From Beta vulgaris subsp. vulgaris (Eukaryota > Streptophyta > Magnoliopsida > Caryophyllales > Amaranthaceae): 64,000 nucleotides of DNA. Position numbers and translations under genes: made by a program. Shown piece by piece: positions 19,870-30,385 of this stretch (position 1 is its first letter; each line of letters begins with the position of its first letter). The notes below the pieces were generated by a model. It searched no databases, was not told the origin of the DNA, and saw nothing but the letters and a program-made list of their open reading frames with translations. The stretch is from the NCBI RefSeq assembly GCF_026745355.1, contig NC_079205.1, positions 39,271,556 to 39,335,555 on the forward strand, in the 5' to 3' direction.

Positions 19870-22216
19870 GAAAATTTAACCATGATGCAAAATTTGGCCG
19901 ATTCTCCGAAAATAATACAACCTTTTTATTATTTTTTAATAATACCAACTTTTCACTAAAATTCAAAAAGTAAGTCAACTCAACTTGTAAAAAGATTTTT
20001 AAAAAATAAATAAAATAAAAATTATATTTCTCCCTCCTTCTTCACCCCTGTCCACCAAAAACCCCACCACCCGGGAAACCACCTCCCTCCCCTCCCATCT
20101 CTAACCCTAGAAACCACCCCTTCGAAACTAACCCCACCCACGAAACCAACCCCCTCTCCCCCCTCCCCCCGCCAAAACAATATCCCGATGAAACCAATTC
20201 CCTCTCCTTCTACAGCAGCCGAAACAACACCCCACCTGTAACTGTCACTTTTGTCGGCACTACTCATAGAGCCGACTACATCTAGGCTCAATGCTAGACG
20301 TTGGACAAGACCATGGCGTTTAATACATATATATAACTCGTGAGAGTCGCACGCGACTAAAAAGTTATACTTGACCCTTGCGCGTCCATGATGAGTACCC
20401 TAAGGGTTGGGCTAAGATTCAAGATGGGTGCACGTAGTGGAACGTGCGGACAAACCCGAGGATGGCCCCGATAAATCTCGTATGGTGGTATGACATGTCG
20501 TGATGATGGTTTCATCCATTAAACCGATGTCGAAAGATCCCTAGCATGACAGTTACACGAGTATCTACGTTGTGGGATTATGGGAGGCGGTTACCATGCA
20601 TTGGTAACAACCCAATAGTGGTAGACTGAGTAGCTTGGTGACTAGGCGGCAGTTACCAAGGCTACAACTAGTGTGGAATGATGGGGAGCGGTTACCATGC
20701 GTTAGTAACAACCCAACATTTATAAAAGGAGCGTGGCTTGGTGACGGTTAGTAGGGATATGCAAGGCAAAGGATAATCAGATGCGATTACCATGCGTTGG
20801 TAACCTCCTAGTAGTTATAAACTAGGTGGTTGTGTGACACGTCGATGGTTACCAATGTGCGCCTAGTGCTGGGGGTTAGTTCCTTAAAATGAGGAGTAGT
20901 TATTCCTTATTTTAAGGGGCGGTTAAGGGAAGTTACCATGAGTAATGGGTGGTTACATTGGCCACCCACGCCGTCCCATGTCTCCTTAAAGAGGGGAGCG
21001 GTTATTAGGAGTGTGAGAGGGCACACTTCTACTACTAAGGAGCGGTTACGCTAACATGGCGAGTAGTTATGCTTGATGACGAGCGGTTGCGTCTAAGGCC
21101 ACGAGCTGTTACACTTGGCTTCGGAGCAGTTACGTCAATGTCATAGGCAGTTACTCTTGACTTGGTGAGCGGTTACGCGTGAGCGGTTGTGGCTGCATCC
21201 TTGGGTAGTTCCGACAAGTGGAGCGGACACCTGTACGCTACTGAGCGAGCGACTACTTATGGCGGTTAGTGTGTGAGGGAAGTGGGTGGTTGAGTAACCA
21301 CCCATGTTCCTCATAACTCTGTTTGATTTAAGGAACCTAGTCACCAAGTTAGTGGGGGAATTATCCAGCGTTTGAGGAGTTCTCGCGTCATGGATAAGTT
21401 AGTAGGTGGTCATCAAAGTTAGTGGATGTTTACCTGCTTATGTGGTTGGGCTTTAGCCACTCTATTGTATTATAAATAGAAGTCTTGCCTTAGGCATTTG
21501 GCAGATAATTATGTAAACACTTTGGCATTGTATGAAAGTTGCTCTCAAGAAATAAAGGCTCTTCTTATATCTTGTGTTCTCGTGTAGTCTCGTGTATGTT
21601 CTTACTTACGTAATTCTAACATACAAAGTACGTGAGTGTCATAAGCTGGTCTAGACGGGGTATGGGCTCCATCACAAGAACCTCTTAGTACGGAAAAAGG
21701 GTACTTCGAAAAATTTTCTGTGACACCACCCCTAACATCAGTATAAGGGTTGTCGTCCAATGTCTATCGTAGGTCATAATTTCTTAAACCACTAATGAAG
21801 GTGACGTCTCAATCTGAGTGGGAATTATATTGGGGGTAGGGGTGGGTTGGGGAGCTATTTTGAGGGATGGGGGAAAGGGACGAGGTTGATTTCGGGGAAA
21901 AAAGAGAGGGCAAGGGGGTGATTTTAGGTGGGTAGGGGCGGGGGGTTTTCGGTTGGTAGGGTTGGGGCAGAGGGTTAAAGAGAAAAAAGTTCAGATTCGA
22001 TGTAAGGGAAGGAGAAGGAGAGGGAAAAAAAGAAAATATGTTTTTATTTTTGAAAAATTAACCAATAAAACCTACTTTGTGTATAGGTTGAGTCTGGTTT
22101 TGTCCTACTCTAAAAATTTTATCATAAAGTTTGTAGTGTTGAATAATCAAAAGGTTGTATTATTTTGGGAGAACCGACTAAAGTTTGTATTATTCTGGTT
22201 AAATCTTTCTTATAAT
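19870..22216. mobile_element. MULE-like element with long inverted arms, split by a solo LTR
   Basis: The left arm (about 19870-20231) starts ATTTAACCA, then TTCTCCGAAAATAATACAACC, followed by a pyrimidine-rich stretch of CCCTCCCC and CCACC words. The right arm (about 21840-22216) is its inverse: purine-rich GGGTAGGGG words, then GGTTGTATTATTTTGGGAGAA and TGGTTAAAT. Arms of roughly 350 bp and no transposase suggest a MULE or foldback derivative. The outer boundaries and a 9-bp duplication could not be fixed. The solo LTR at 20237-21725 sits in the loop. Confidence 0.6.
20232..21730. mobile_element. Solo LTR with 5-bp target duplication
   Basis: The LTR itself is 20237-21725 (1489 bp), starting TGTAACTG and ending CTGTGACA, whose inverse is TGTCACAG. 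CCACC flanks it at 20232-20236 and 21726-21730. A TATA box (TATAAATA) is at 21471-21478, followed about 90 bp later by an AATAAA-type signal (AGAAATAAAGG near 21550), the layout of a + oriented LTR promoter and polyadenylation site. No second LTR or internal region is present, so unequal recombination probably removed them. The motif GAGCGGTTAC recurs many times across 20590-21240. Confidence 0.82.
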
Positions 22217-22542
22217 TATTGATATTGATGCGTAATTATACACATTTTTAAAAAAACTGAATTTAAAGATATAATACTTGAATTTATATTTCCCTACAAT
22301 TTCTCTACCTATATGTCGTCATAGTCATCAATTCGTATTCAAATTGTATTGTTCCTCACGTCAAAACTTAGGTCTTCGATTTTGTGTTATTGAAATCAAA
22401 ATAAGTACTATTTTCATGAATTTTGGCTTGTTTCATAAAGAAAAAGTTCAATTAGGTAAGTGAAAACAAGTTCATGTATCTTATATATAAGTTTTAATAA
22501 ATTTTGGTAAGTTCAAATTGTTTAAGTTAAAATCAATTCGGA
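22217..22542. other. AT-rich intergenic DNA, nothing recognised
   Basis: Short spacer between two transposon nests; only short chance frames are seen. Confidence 0.5.
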
Positions 22543-22747
22543 TAAGAGCATGTACAATGGTACATAACTCTCGAACTAGCTCTCCACTCTTTCTCATCTA
22601 TTCTCTCACTTCAAGCTACTCTCAAGAACTATAGCTAAAACACCCAACAACAATAAAACTCTTTAAATAGCTCTCCATTAAACTTAATATTGTTTGGTGG
22701 TCCCCATATCAATAAATGAACCTCATTTCATATTATGATCAAAGTTA

Positions 22748-23008
22748 TACTCCCTCTGTATTTTTTATCTTTCCTACTTTGACTTTGCACGTTTGCCAAT
22801 GCACTTATTCTACATTTAATATCTTTCATTATATATTAGTAAAAATCATAATAATTGAATATTAATAAAGTACTCATTGAGACGAATCAAACAAGACCCC
22901 ACATGACTATATTTTTTCTTATATATTGAGAAAAATCTAAAAGATTCCCTCTAATTGTGATAGTGTCAAGATTCTAAGTGAGAAAGATAAAAAAATACAG
23001 AGAGTGTA
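22748..23008. mobile_element. Stowaway-type MITE
   Basis: The element is 22750-23006, starting CTCCCTCTGTATTTTTTATC and ending with its inverse, GATAAAAAAATACAGAGAGTG. TA flanks it at 22748-22749 and 23007-23008. The CTCCCTC-G start and TA target are the marks of Stowaway (Tc1/mariner-derived) MITEs. It is nested in the Harbinger-like element. Confidence 0.85.
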
Positions 23009-23341
23009 TAAATTATAATTTTCATGTAAATTAAATATAATTACAAAAAAAAAAATTATCTTTTTCATAATTTATGGAATGTGGTTTTTTTTTTTTGAAA
23101 TATTAATTTTGAATGCGACAATATTTGATTTCATAAATTTAAAAAAGATAGTAGATTTTGTGCATGAAATATATCCAATATTAAGCTCATTTTATAAATA
23201 AAGAAAAATCATAATTGTTGGGATAATAATTATTACCATCTTTTTGTTTTATTTTTATAAAAAATATCATTAAATGGTTGCAAGAAGAAAATAAAACATA
23301 AGTAATTGCAATAGTATGTAGACTCAACACATTGGAGAGAC

Positions 23342-23707
23342 TGAAGAGAAATCAAGCTTTCAAGGTTTTGGTTTCTCTCTTTTAAATTCAGAGGAGAATA
23401 ATTTTCTATTTCAGTGTTTGTATCCTTACAAACTCATAACGTCTATTTGCCACTATGCTAATATATATATACAAGCACCTACTTTCTACCCTAGTGCTAA
23501 TCTGTACAAAACAACAAAGTAGCTACTACTGAGTTGTATAAAACGACAGAAAAAGAAAGTGGAGGATCAGTCTTGGATCACTCCAAAGAAAGATAGTGAC
23601 ATCTTCCACTATCCACTACAAACATAAATAGACTGATGTACTATAAGTAGTGGAGCGACTAGGGAGAGAAATATGCACACACATACACCATATCACCAAT
23701 TTTCACA
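23342..23707 (-). repeat. 3' LTR of the copia element
   Basis: 366 bp on -. Preceded (on -) by the polypurine tract, which here is GAAG followed by a run of 12 G (the C run at 23710-23721). Confidence 0.9.
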
Positions 23708-23722
23708 CACCCCCCCCCCCCT

Positions 23723-24517
23723 TCAAGTTGGAGCTACTGGAAGGATGCCCAACATGAGAGAGAGGTGGTTGTGTTGTTTCTCACACAGAGATTTGGTCAT
23801 GGTATCAGCCAATTGAAGAAAGGACTTGACATGGAGAGTGTTGATGAAGCCTTCCATGACATGGTCTCTTACATAGTGACAATCCAGCTTGAGATGTTTT
23901 GTTCTCTCATGGAAAACTGGATTATGAGATATGTGAATTGCAACTTTGTTATCACAATACAAGTTGATGGGCTTAGGTACATTAAACCTCAAATCCTCCA
24001 TAATGCCATCAACCCATACTAATTCACTACTAGTTTGGGATATACATCTATATTCTGCCTTTGCTGAAGATTTAGATACAGTCTTTTATTTCTTGGTCTT
24101 CCAAGACACAAGATTCTTGCCAAGAAAGACACAGTATCTAGTTAAGGATCTCCCACTGAAGGCACAAGTTCCCCAATCTGCATCAAAATAAGCTGAAAGT
24201 GATGTGTCAGAATCAGCCTGATAAAATAAGCCCCAGTTAATTGTGCCAGCAAGGTATTTGATCACATGAAAGGCAGCTTGTAAGTGTGGCTTTCTGGGAC
24301 AAGCCATGAATTGACTAAGTTGTTGCACAAAATAGGATATGTCAGGTCTTGTGAGGTTTAAGTAGAGTAACCTCCCAATGATGCTTCTATATGTTTCAGG
24401 ATCAGTGAGAACTTCTCCCTCATCAGTTGATAACCTGATTCCTTTTGGGAAAGAAAACTTACATGGTTTGCATCCCTCCAGGCCTGCAGTGTGCACAATG
24501 TCCATGATGAACTTTCT
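23723..24517 (-). pseudogene. Copia RNase H and end of RT, broken
   Basis: The frame 24505-24086 has the RT/RNase H junction motifs YRSIIGRLLYLNLTRPDISY, then AAFHVIKYLAGTINWGL and SAYFDADWGTCAFSGRS. The frame 24001-23723 continues with INLYCDNKVAIHISHNPVFHERTKHL and the terminal FLQLADTMTKSL. One stop or shift lies between them (24085-24002), and a TAG at 24519-24521 on - replaces an expected Gln upstream. RNase H would degrade the RNA template. Confidence 0.85.
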
Positions 24518-25420
24518 CTAGTTAAGCATAGTTCCTTTCTCTGACCTTGATACTTCTATACCTAGAAAGAATCTCATCTCTCCCAAATTTTTACAAGAAA
24601 AAGTTGAATCTAACTTTTGCTTAAGAGTTGCTATTTCTGCCTCATCATTTCCAGTGACCAAAAGGTCATCTACATACACCAGGACCATCACTTGCTTGCC
24701 ATTTGAATCCTTGTGAAAAAGAGAATAATCTATCTTGGTTTGTTCAAACTTTCCTTGCAATAGGAACTTTGTTAGTTCTATGTTCCATTGCCTTGAGGCT
24801 TGCTTAAGCCCATATAGACTTTTCTTAAGCATACATACTTTTCCACTATGCTCTTCATTATGTCCTGGTGGTGGCTTCATATAAACCTCCTCATATAGAT
24901 ATCCATGAAGGAAAGCATTATTGATATCTAGATGATGAAGCTTCCAATCCTCTGAAGTGGCCAAAGCAACCAGAGTCCTAACACTTGTGAACTTAGCCAC
25001 TGGAGAGAAAGTGTGCTTATAATCCTTCCCTACTATTTGTCTATCTCCTCTTGCTACCAACCTAGCCTTCAGCCTTTCCACTTCTCCATTTGGCCTCAAC
25101 TTCACCTTGTACACCCACTTGCAATCTATTGCTTTCTTTCCTTCTGGCAGTTGTGTTAGGACCCATGTTCCATTTTCTTCAAGAGCTAAGAGCTCTTGCT
25201 GCATTGCTTCCTTCCATCCATTATGCTTTAAGGCTTCCTTGTAGTGGGTTGGTTTAGTCACTCTCAAAGCATTGTTGAGTGAAACAATGTAATCTTCAGA
25301 GTAGTATCCAGAGTCTCTTAAGCTTGCAACCATGTGAGATGGACCTTCCTATTCTGTACTTGCTTCTCTATGACCTGGAAGCTGCACTAGATAATCTCTT
25401 AATCTTCCAGGTAGACTCTT
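24518..25420 (-). pseudogene. Copia reverse transcriptase, nearly intact frame
   Basis: A 271-codon frame (25333-24518) carries the copia RT blocks in order: WVLTQLPEGKKAIDCKWVYK, then LKARLVARGDRQIVGKDY, FSPVAKFTSVRTL, LDINNAFLHGYLYEEVYMK, KSLYGLKQASRQW and the catalytic YVDD (complement of 24665-24676). It ends with FLGIEV and a TAG where the family has Gln. The intact motifs agree with a recent insertion. Confidence 0.9.
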
Positions 25421-25588
25421 CTCTCTACTTGATCTTCTTAGTTCATTTCCACCATCTGCTGGTATTGTATTTTCTTTTGAATCTGTCGAAACTTCCATTC
25501 CCATATTACCACCAGGGGCATCATGTTCTTCTTCATTGATGTTATTTATGACTTCATTGAAGGTGTCTCCATTATCATTGATGCAGTC

Positions 25589-26994
25589 TTATGTACCTGC
25601 ATCATTCATCATGGGCATTTTCTGTCTAATGACATCAATATGATTTGCTTTATCTTTGTGTTTGATAAAAGGAAAAATTTCTTCTTGAAACACAACATCT
25701 CTGCTTACAAAGAGTTTTCCTTTTTCTAAATCATATAATTTATATCCTTTTTGGCAATAAGGATAACCTACCATGACACATCTTATTCCCCTCTCAGCAA
25801 ACTTGTCATTAGGCTTCCTTGTTCCACTTGCATACCATAAACTGCCTATGATTCTCAAGTGATCATAATTAGGCTTCAATCCCTTTAATCTCTCATATGG
25901 TGTTTTCCAATTAATCACAGCACTAGGCAACAAATTTATGAGATGAGTTGCAGTCAATATGCACTCATCCCATAGAACATCAGGAAGGTTAGCATGGATT
26001 TTAAAGCTTTAGCAGTTTCCAAGAGAAATCTATGTTTCCTCTCCACTCCGCCATTCTACTGAGGTCTCCCAGGCATACTTCTCTTATGTGGTATGCCCTT
26101 TTCTCTCATAATCCTTTCACATTCTTGTTGGGAGATTTCAGTTCCATTATCTGATCTGATGGTTTTGAATGTACATCCAAAATGATTTTCCACATGTGCA
26201 AGAAAACCAATCAAAATTTCCTTAACCTGTTCTTTGTTAGACATTAGATGGGTCCAAGTTACCCTTGAATGATCATCAAGGATGGTTAAGAAATAAGTTG
26301 CTCCTGTTATGGCCTTAACACCATAAGGCTCCCACAAATCAATATGAACTAAATCAAAGACATTCTCAGCAATTGAAGAATTTAACATAAAAGGCAACCT
26401 ATGATGCTTGGCCACTGAGCAAGTATCGCAAAAGTATTCCTTCAAGTCTTTACAATCACACAATTCTAAATGTTTCATTTTAGACAAAGAAATGTGTCTT
26501 AATCTAGCATGAATAAATCCTAGATTATTCATCCTAGCTTCTTCAGCAACAACATTGCTCTTCATTCCTACTGCAAGCACCTGCTTTCCTTCTTCTGCTC
26601 CAAGTTCCTCTTCCTTCACCATCAGCTTATACAGGTCACATTGGTTCTTCCCCTGAGCTATGATTTGCTCGGTGGCAAGGTCCTGTAAGTAGCATCCATC
26701 TTTATCAAAAACAAATTTCATCACTTTGTTATCCTGCATCAACTTGCTAACAGACAACAAATTGTGTTTGAAATCACTCACATATAGAACATTTTTAAGA
26801 GTGATATCATCCGATATCTTTATGTCTCCAAACTCCTTTACTTCTTTTGTTGTTCCATCAGGTAACCCTACTTTCATAATTCCTTTCAAATTTCTTGTAT
26901 TCATGAACATGGTCCTGTTCCCAGATATGTGGTCACTAGCTCCCGAATCTATGATCCAGGTATTACAATCAAATAATTTTTTGACGCACAACAT
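25589..26994 (-). pseudogene. Copia protease and integrase, interrupted
   Basis: The frame 26994-26056 starts in the protease (WIIDSGASDHI, catalytic D-S-G), then the pre-integrase zinc region (ARLRHISLSKMKHL and CDTCSVAKHHRLPF) and the integrase core (VHIDLWEPYGV, then FKTIRSDNGTEI). It stops at a TAG after GRPQ, where Gln-Asn-Gly is the family sequence. The frame 25957-25589 continues the integrase C-terminal half (GIRCVMVGYPYCQKGYKLYD and FVSRDVVFQEEIFPF). The protein would mature the polyprotein and insert the cDNA; the stop inactivates it. Confidence 0.88.
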
Positions 26995-27694
26995 TTGAGA
27001 GAATTACTTTACCTGCAAAGTTGATGTATGCAACAACATTGTTGCCAAGGGCCTTCATAACATCCTGAACCACAGTAGATATCAGCTTGTTGTCATCTTT
27101 TCTATCACTTGCCTCTCCTTGAGATTCTTCAGAATCCATAGGAGTTGGAGCAATAGCTTCTCCTTCTTCCTTCATAACATTAGCAATCTGCCTTATGTTG
27201 TTCTTCCACCTTGGATTCTTGAATCTGTGAGGATAACCTATTATCTTGAAGCATTCCTCCTTTATATGCCCACACATTCCGCAATGGTCACGTCTCTTTG
27301 CTTCCTTCTCCATTCTCATTTTTTTGTAGTCCTTCTTCTGAAAATTTATCAGGGTCCCCAAACTTTGTGATTGTCTTCCTACAATTAAAGCACTCATTTC
27401 ATTTCCTAGACTCACTTCCCCAGTCAGTTGTTTCTGTTTTTCTACCTGTAGAACCAGATTGTATGCTTTGTTCACAGGCAACAGTGGATCCATGCCTAAG
27501 AAATTGCTCTTCATTTGCTCATATCCCCCATTCAGACCCATAATCAACTTCAAAATTCCGTCATTTGCTTATATCTCAAGCATTTTTTTCATCATGTTGT
27601 AGGAGCATTTGCTCATGGCTCCACAATTACATTCAGGAAACTCTTCCAGTTGAGCTATTTGGTCTCATAGCTCCTTAAGTTTGCAATAATACTC
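26969..27694 (-). pseudogene. Copia gag, C-terminal part with shortened zinc knuckle
   Basis: The frame 27553-26969 has LIMGLNGGYEQMKSNFLGMD, then NLVLQVEKQKQL and the zinc knuckle CGMCGHIKEECFKIIGYP. The usual spacing is C-x2-C-x4-H-x4-C. Here only one residue separates the second Cys from the His, so three residues are missing. Upstream, around 27570-27690, EYYCKLKEL and FPECNCGAMSKCS are read with stops (TGA and TAA) where Trp and Gln are expected. Confidence 0.8.
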
Positions 27695-28804
27695 ACCAAC
27701 ACCGCGCCCGTTGGAGAGGGAGTGGAAGAAGCCCCATTGCACAGGGCCCCGAAATATAAGAGGGCCCCAATTTTTTTTAATGGTGATGTTACCTTCCGCT
27801 TTGTTGAGGAAGTTTGTCATTATTGTGTCTCAATTCTCACGCCTTCATTCTTGATTCTTCCATCTTTTCTTCCCCATTAATTTCTACTTATAAAATTACC
27901 AAAAATAAATAATTATTTCAATTCCTGTAAATCTCCCCATTGATTATGCTCAGATTATCAATCAATGTAAAATTACAACTGTCTCTTAATCACAAATCTA
28001 TCAACAAGAAAAATAATTTTTTCCCCAAATTTAGCTTGTTGTCCATTAACAATGGCAAATGAACTCCTTGATTTTCCCCAATTACATCTTATCAGATGAC
28101 TAATCCCCCCCCCCCCAAAAAAAACTAAATAAGCATTATTCAATTTTTCTCCAACCATCTAATTATCAATTCCTAATTCATGAATTCCTATATTAGATTT
28201 GTTCACTGTCGAATTACATCAGTACTCAACTCTTCAAGCAGTGAATTTCATGAATAAGGCTTCAATTGAAGATTTTGGGTAAGCATCCTAATTTTATTCC
28301 AATAATGTCTGATTTTTCCCCTTCTTATATATAATAGTTAGTCCAGATTTGCAAAAAATATAGTACATCTATAACTCATAAATTTTTTTGACCTATATAT
28401 TGTGATTTGTGAATGTTAAGGTGTATTTCAAAAGAGAAATCGAAAGTTGGAGTAGGTTCTTGGAGGAAATTTTTCAAAATACACTACTACATAGTCCATA
28501 TGTGGTATATGAAATTCTTTCCAGATTTTTTCAATCTATTTGACATTTCGATATTATTTAATTGTTGTCTTATAAGTTTGAAGTTGTACTGAGATGCTAA
28601 TTTGTTATGAATAACGTATCTAAATTTTTTGTCCTTAAATAAATATGTAATTCATTATATGAAATCATTTTGAAATATGGTACATTGGTAAGAACTTGTG
28701 AATCACTTCAAATATATATTACAAATTTAAAGTTTATAATTTTTAAAAATATTAAGGGCCTTATTTTAGTCCCCCGAACTCTTAGAGATGGCCCTGACCA
28801 ATAC
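27695..28804. mobile_element. hAT-like element nested in copia gag, 8-bp duplication
   Basis: The element is 27703-28796. ACCAACAC (27695-27702) and ACCAATAC (28797-28804) match at 7 of 8 positions. Cutting out the element and one copy restores an uninterrupted gag reading, NLSIGEYYCKLKEL on -, which fixes the borders. The right end reads GATGGCCCTG, whose inverse is the hAT-like CAGGGCC. The left tip (CGCGCCCG) is a poor match, but a related CAGGGCCCCGAAATATAAG lies 39 bp inside. The interior has no transposase and carries runs of C (28108-28120). Confidence 0.78.
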
Positions 28805-29210
28805 TCAGGTTATTTTGCTAAAGTTTCTTTAAGTGAAATAGTTGAGGAGCATTTGTTTGGCCATACCTCTCAACTATCTCCCACCATAACTCCTTTGTTG
28901 ATTGCATAAACACCAAACTTCCTGCTATTTCTGGTTTCGTGGTTGTTAACAACCAAGACCTCACCATGTAATCCCACCTTACCCATTTTTGCATTTCATC
29001 TCCTGCTTCCTTTGGTTTCTCATGGTTTCCTTCCAAGAAGCTCAGCTTGTTCTTTGCTCCAAGAGCAATCTTTATGCTTCCGCTCCAGTTCAAAAAGTTG
29101 TTACCATCAAAGATGATACATCCCAGAGCAGTTGCAGCATTTTCATTAATGGCAATGAAAAGAGGGTCCTTGTAGGGGTTGTTTGAATGATTGTCACCCT
29201 TTTCTCCCAT
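28805..29210 (-). pseudogene. Copia gag, N-terminal part
   Basis: The ATG is at 29210-29208 on -. The protein reads MGEKGDNHSN, then DPLFIAINENAATALG, FDGNNFLNWSGSIKIALGAKNKLSFLEG and LWWEIVERYGQTNAPQLF, the usual copia gag N-terminal pattern (W-S-SI--AL-AKNKL-F). Translation upstream of this ATG is open but begins within 15 bases of the primer site, so the ATG at 29210 is the likely start. The frame is cut by the nested hAT element. Confidence 0.82.
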
Positions 29211-29300
29211 TTTCACTCTCGTAGGATAAAATTTATCTTCTGTGGATATTTTAGACCTTGAGATAGTCTTGAAATCTCTAAATGAAGTTCTTAAGAACCT

Positions 29301-29313
29301 TGCTCTGATACCA
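29301..29313 (-). promoter_or_regulatory. Primer-binding site of the copia element
   Basis: On - it reads TGGTATCAGAGCA directly after the LTR end, complementary to the 3' end of initiator tRNA-Met, the usual copia primer. Confidence 0.9.
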
Positions 29314-29679
29314 TGAAGAGAACTCAAGCTTTCAAGGTTTTGGTTTCTCTCTTTTAAATTTAGAGGAGAATAATTTTCTATTTCAGTGTTTGTATCCTTA
29401 CAAACTCATAACGGCTATTTGCCACTATGCTAATATATACATACAAGCACCTACTTTCTACCCTAGTGCTAATTTGTACAAAACAACAAAGTAGCTACTG
29501 CTGAGTTGTATAAACGGACAGAAAAAGAAAGTGGAGGATCAGTCTTGGATCACTCCAAAGAAAGATAGTGACATCTTCCACTATCCACTACAAACATAAA
29601 TAGACTGCTGTACTATAAGTAGTGGAGCGACTAGGGAGAGAAATATGCACACACATACACCAGATCACCAATTTTCACA
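29314..29679 (-). repeat. 5' LTR of the copia element
   Basis: 366 bp, about 97 percent identical by eye to 23342-23707; starts TGTGAAAATTGG on -. Confidence 0.9.
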
Positions 29680-30078
29680 GAGACGAGAGCTATTTCTCTC
29701 TCAACCCAAATGGTATCTCCCTAAAAGCCAATTTGCAAAGTATCTCTAGGAAAAAACACCCAAGTGCCCCATTGTTGGGTAAGAGGTGACTCTCCATTTT
29801 CTCTTTCCTTGGAGAGTTAGTTGTAGAACGTTGGAGAGCTCCATTGTATATGCTATAAGTTAAAACAAATCCAAACCGGTTAATTTCAATTGAAAAAAAA
29901 ACACCTCGAGTATTTGGAACTTGTATTGGAAATTACGAACGAGTTATTTGCAATTTGAGTTATAGAATGTTGCAGTTGAATTAACCACATATCTATATTC
30001 ATTGTTGATACTTGATAGACATGAGTCTGATTGAGCAAGAGGTGCAGAAGATGAGAGTGATCACTTTGCTTATTCAAC

Positions 30079-30380
30079 TAAGGCCTTGTTTGGTTGACAA
30101 AATAAATCATCGGAAGTGCAAATTTATAGGAAGTAGAAGTATATGAAGTTGTTTGGTTGACAAAACCATGGGAATTTGCACTTCCTAGGAAGTCCTACTT
30201 CCTCTAAAATGGAGGAAGTTACTTACCTAGGTCTCCCTAGGTAAGTAGAGCTTCCAATAGGAAGTTCTACTTCCCATTATCAACCAAACACAATTTTACA
30301 TTTCCTAATAATTTCAAATACATGGAAAAAATAACTTTCTAGGAAGTATGACTTCCTATATACAACCAAATAAGGCCTAA
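30079..30380. mobile_element. Harbinger/Tourist-type MITE
   Basis: The element is 30082-30377, with ends GGCCTTGTTTGGTTG and CAACCAAATAAGGCC, inverted repeats with one mismatch. TAA flanks it at 30079-30081 and 30378-30380. The interior holds further short palindromes around CTTCCTAGGAAG, such as TACCTAGGTCTCCCTAGGTA near 30220-30245, giving a strong hairpin. Confidence 0.85.
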
Positions 30381-30385
30381 TAGTA

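Larger units (their letters stand above)
23337..29684 (-). mobile_element. Full-length Ty1/copia retrotransposon, recent, with perfect duplication
   Basis: The element is 23342-29679, on the - strand. LTRs of 366 bp (29314-29679 is the 5' LTR, 23342-23707 the 3' LTR) start TGTGAAAATTGG and end TCTTCA. GAGAC flanks the element perfectly at 23337-23341 and 29680-29684. The primer site TGGTATCAGAGCA (complement of 29301-29313, initiator tRNA-Met type) abuts the 5' LTR. Order on - is gag, protease, integrase, RT, RNase H. By eye the LTRs differ at about 10 of 366 positions, so the insertion is young compared with the gypsy element. Several stops and a nested hAT element (27703-28796) inactivate it. 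Without the nested element it is about 5.2 kb. Confidence 0.93.
22543..29858. mobile_element. Harbinger-like element (TAA duplication) hosting nested insertions
   Basis: The outer element begins at 22546 with GAGCATGTACAATGG and ends at 29855 with CCATTGTATATGCTA, imperfect inverted ends. TAA flanks it at 22543-22545 and 29856-29858, the 3-bp duplication of the PIF/Harbinger group. Without the copia element (23342-29679 plus one GAGAC) it is about 970 bp and contains no transposase. The ends resemble the widespread plant MITE family beginning GAGCATNTNCAATGG. Confidence 0.65.

Noticed and set aside
20022..20291. 89-codon G/V-rich open frame on -
   Set aside because: It is an artefact of the pyrimidine-rich inverted arm and crosses the start of the solo LTR.
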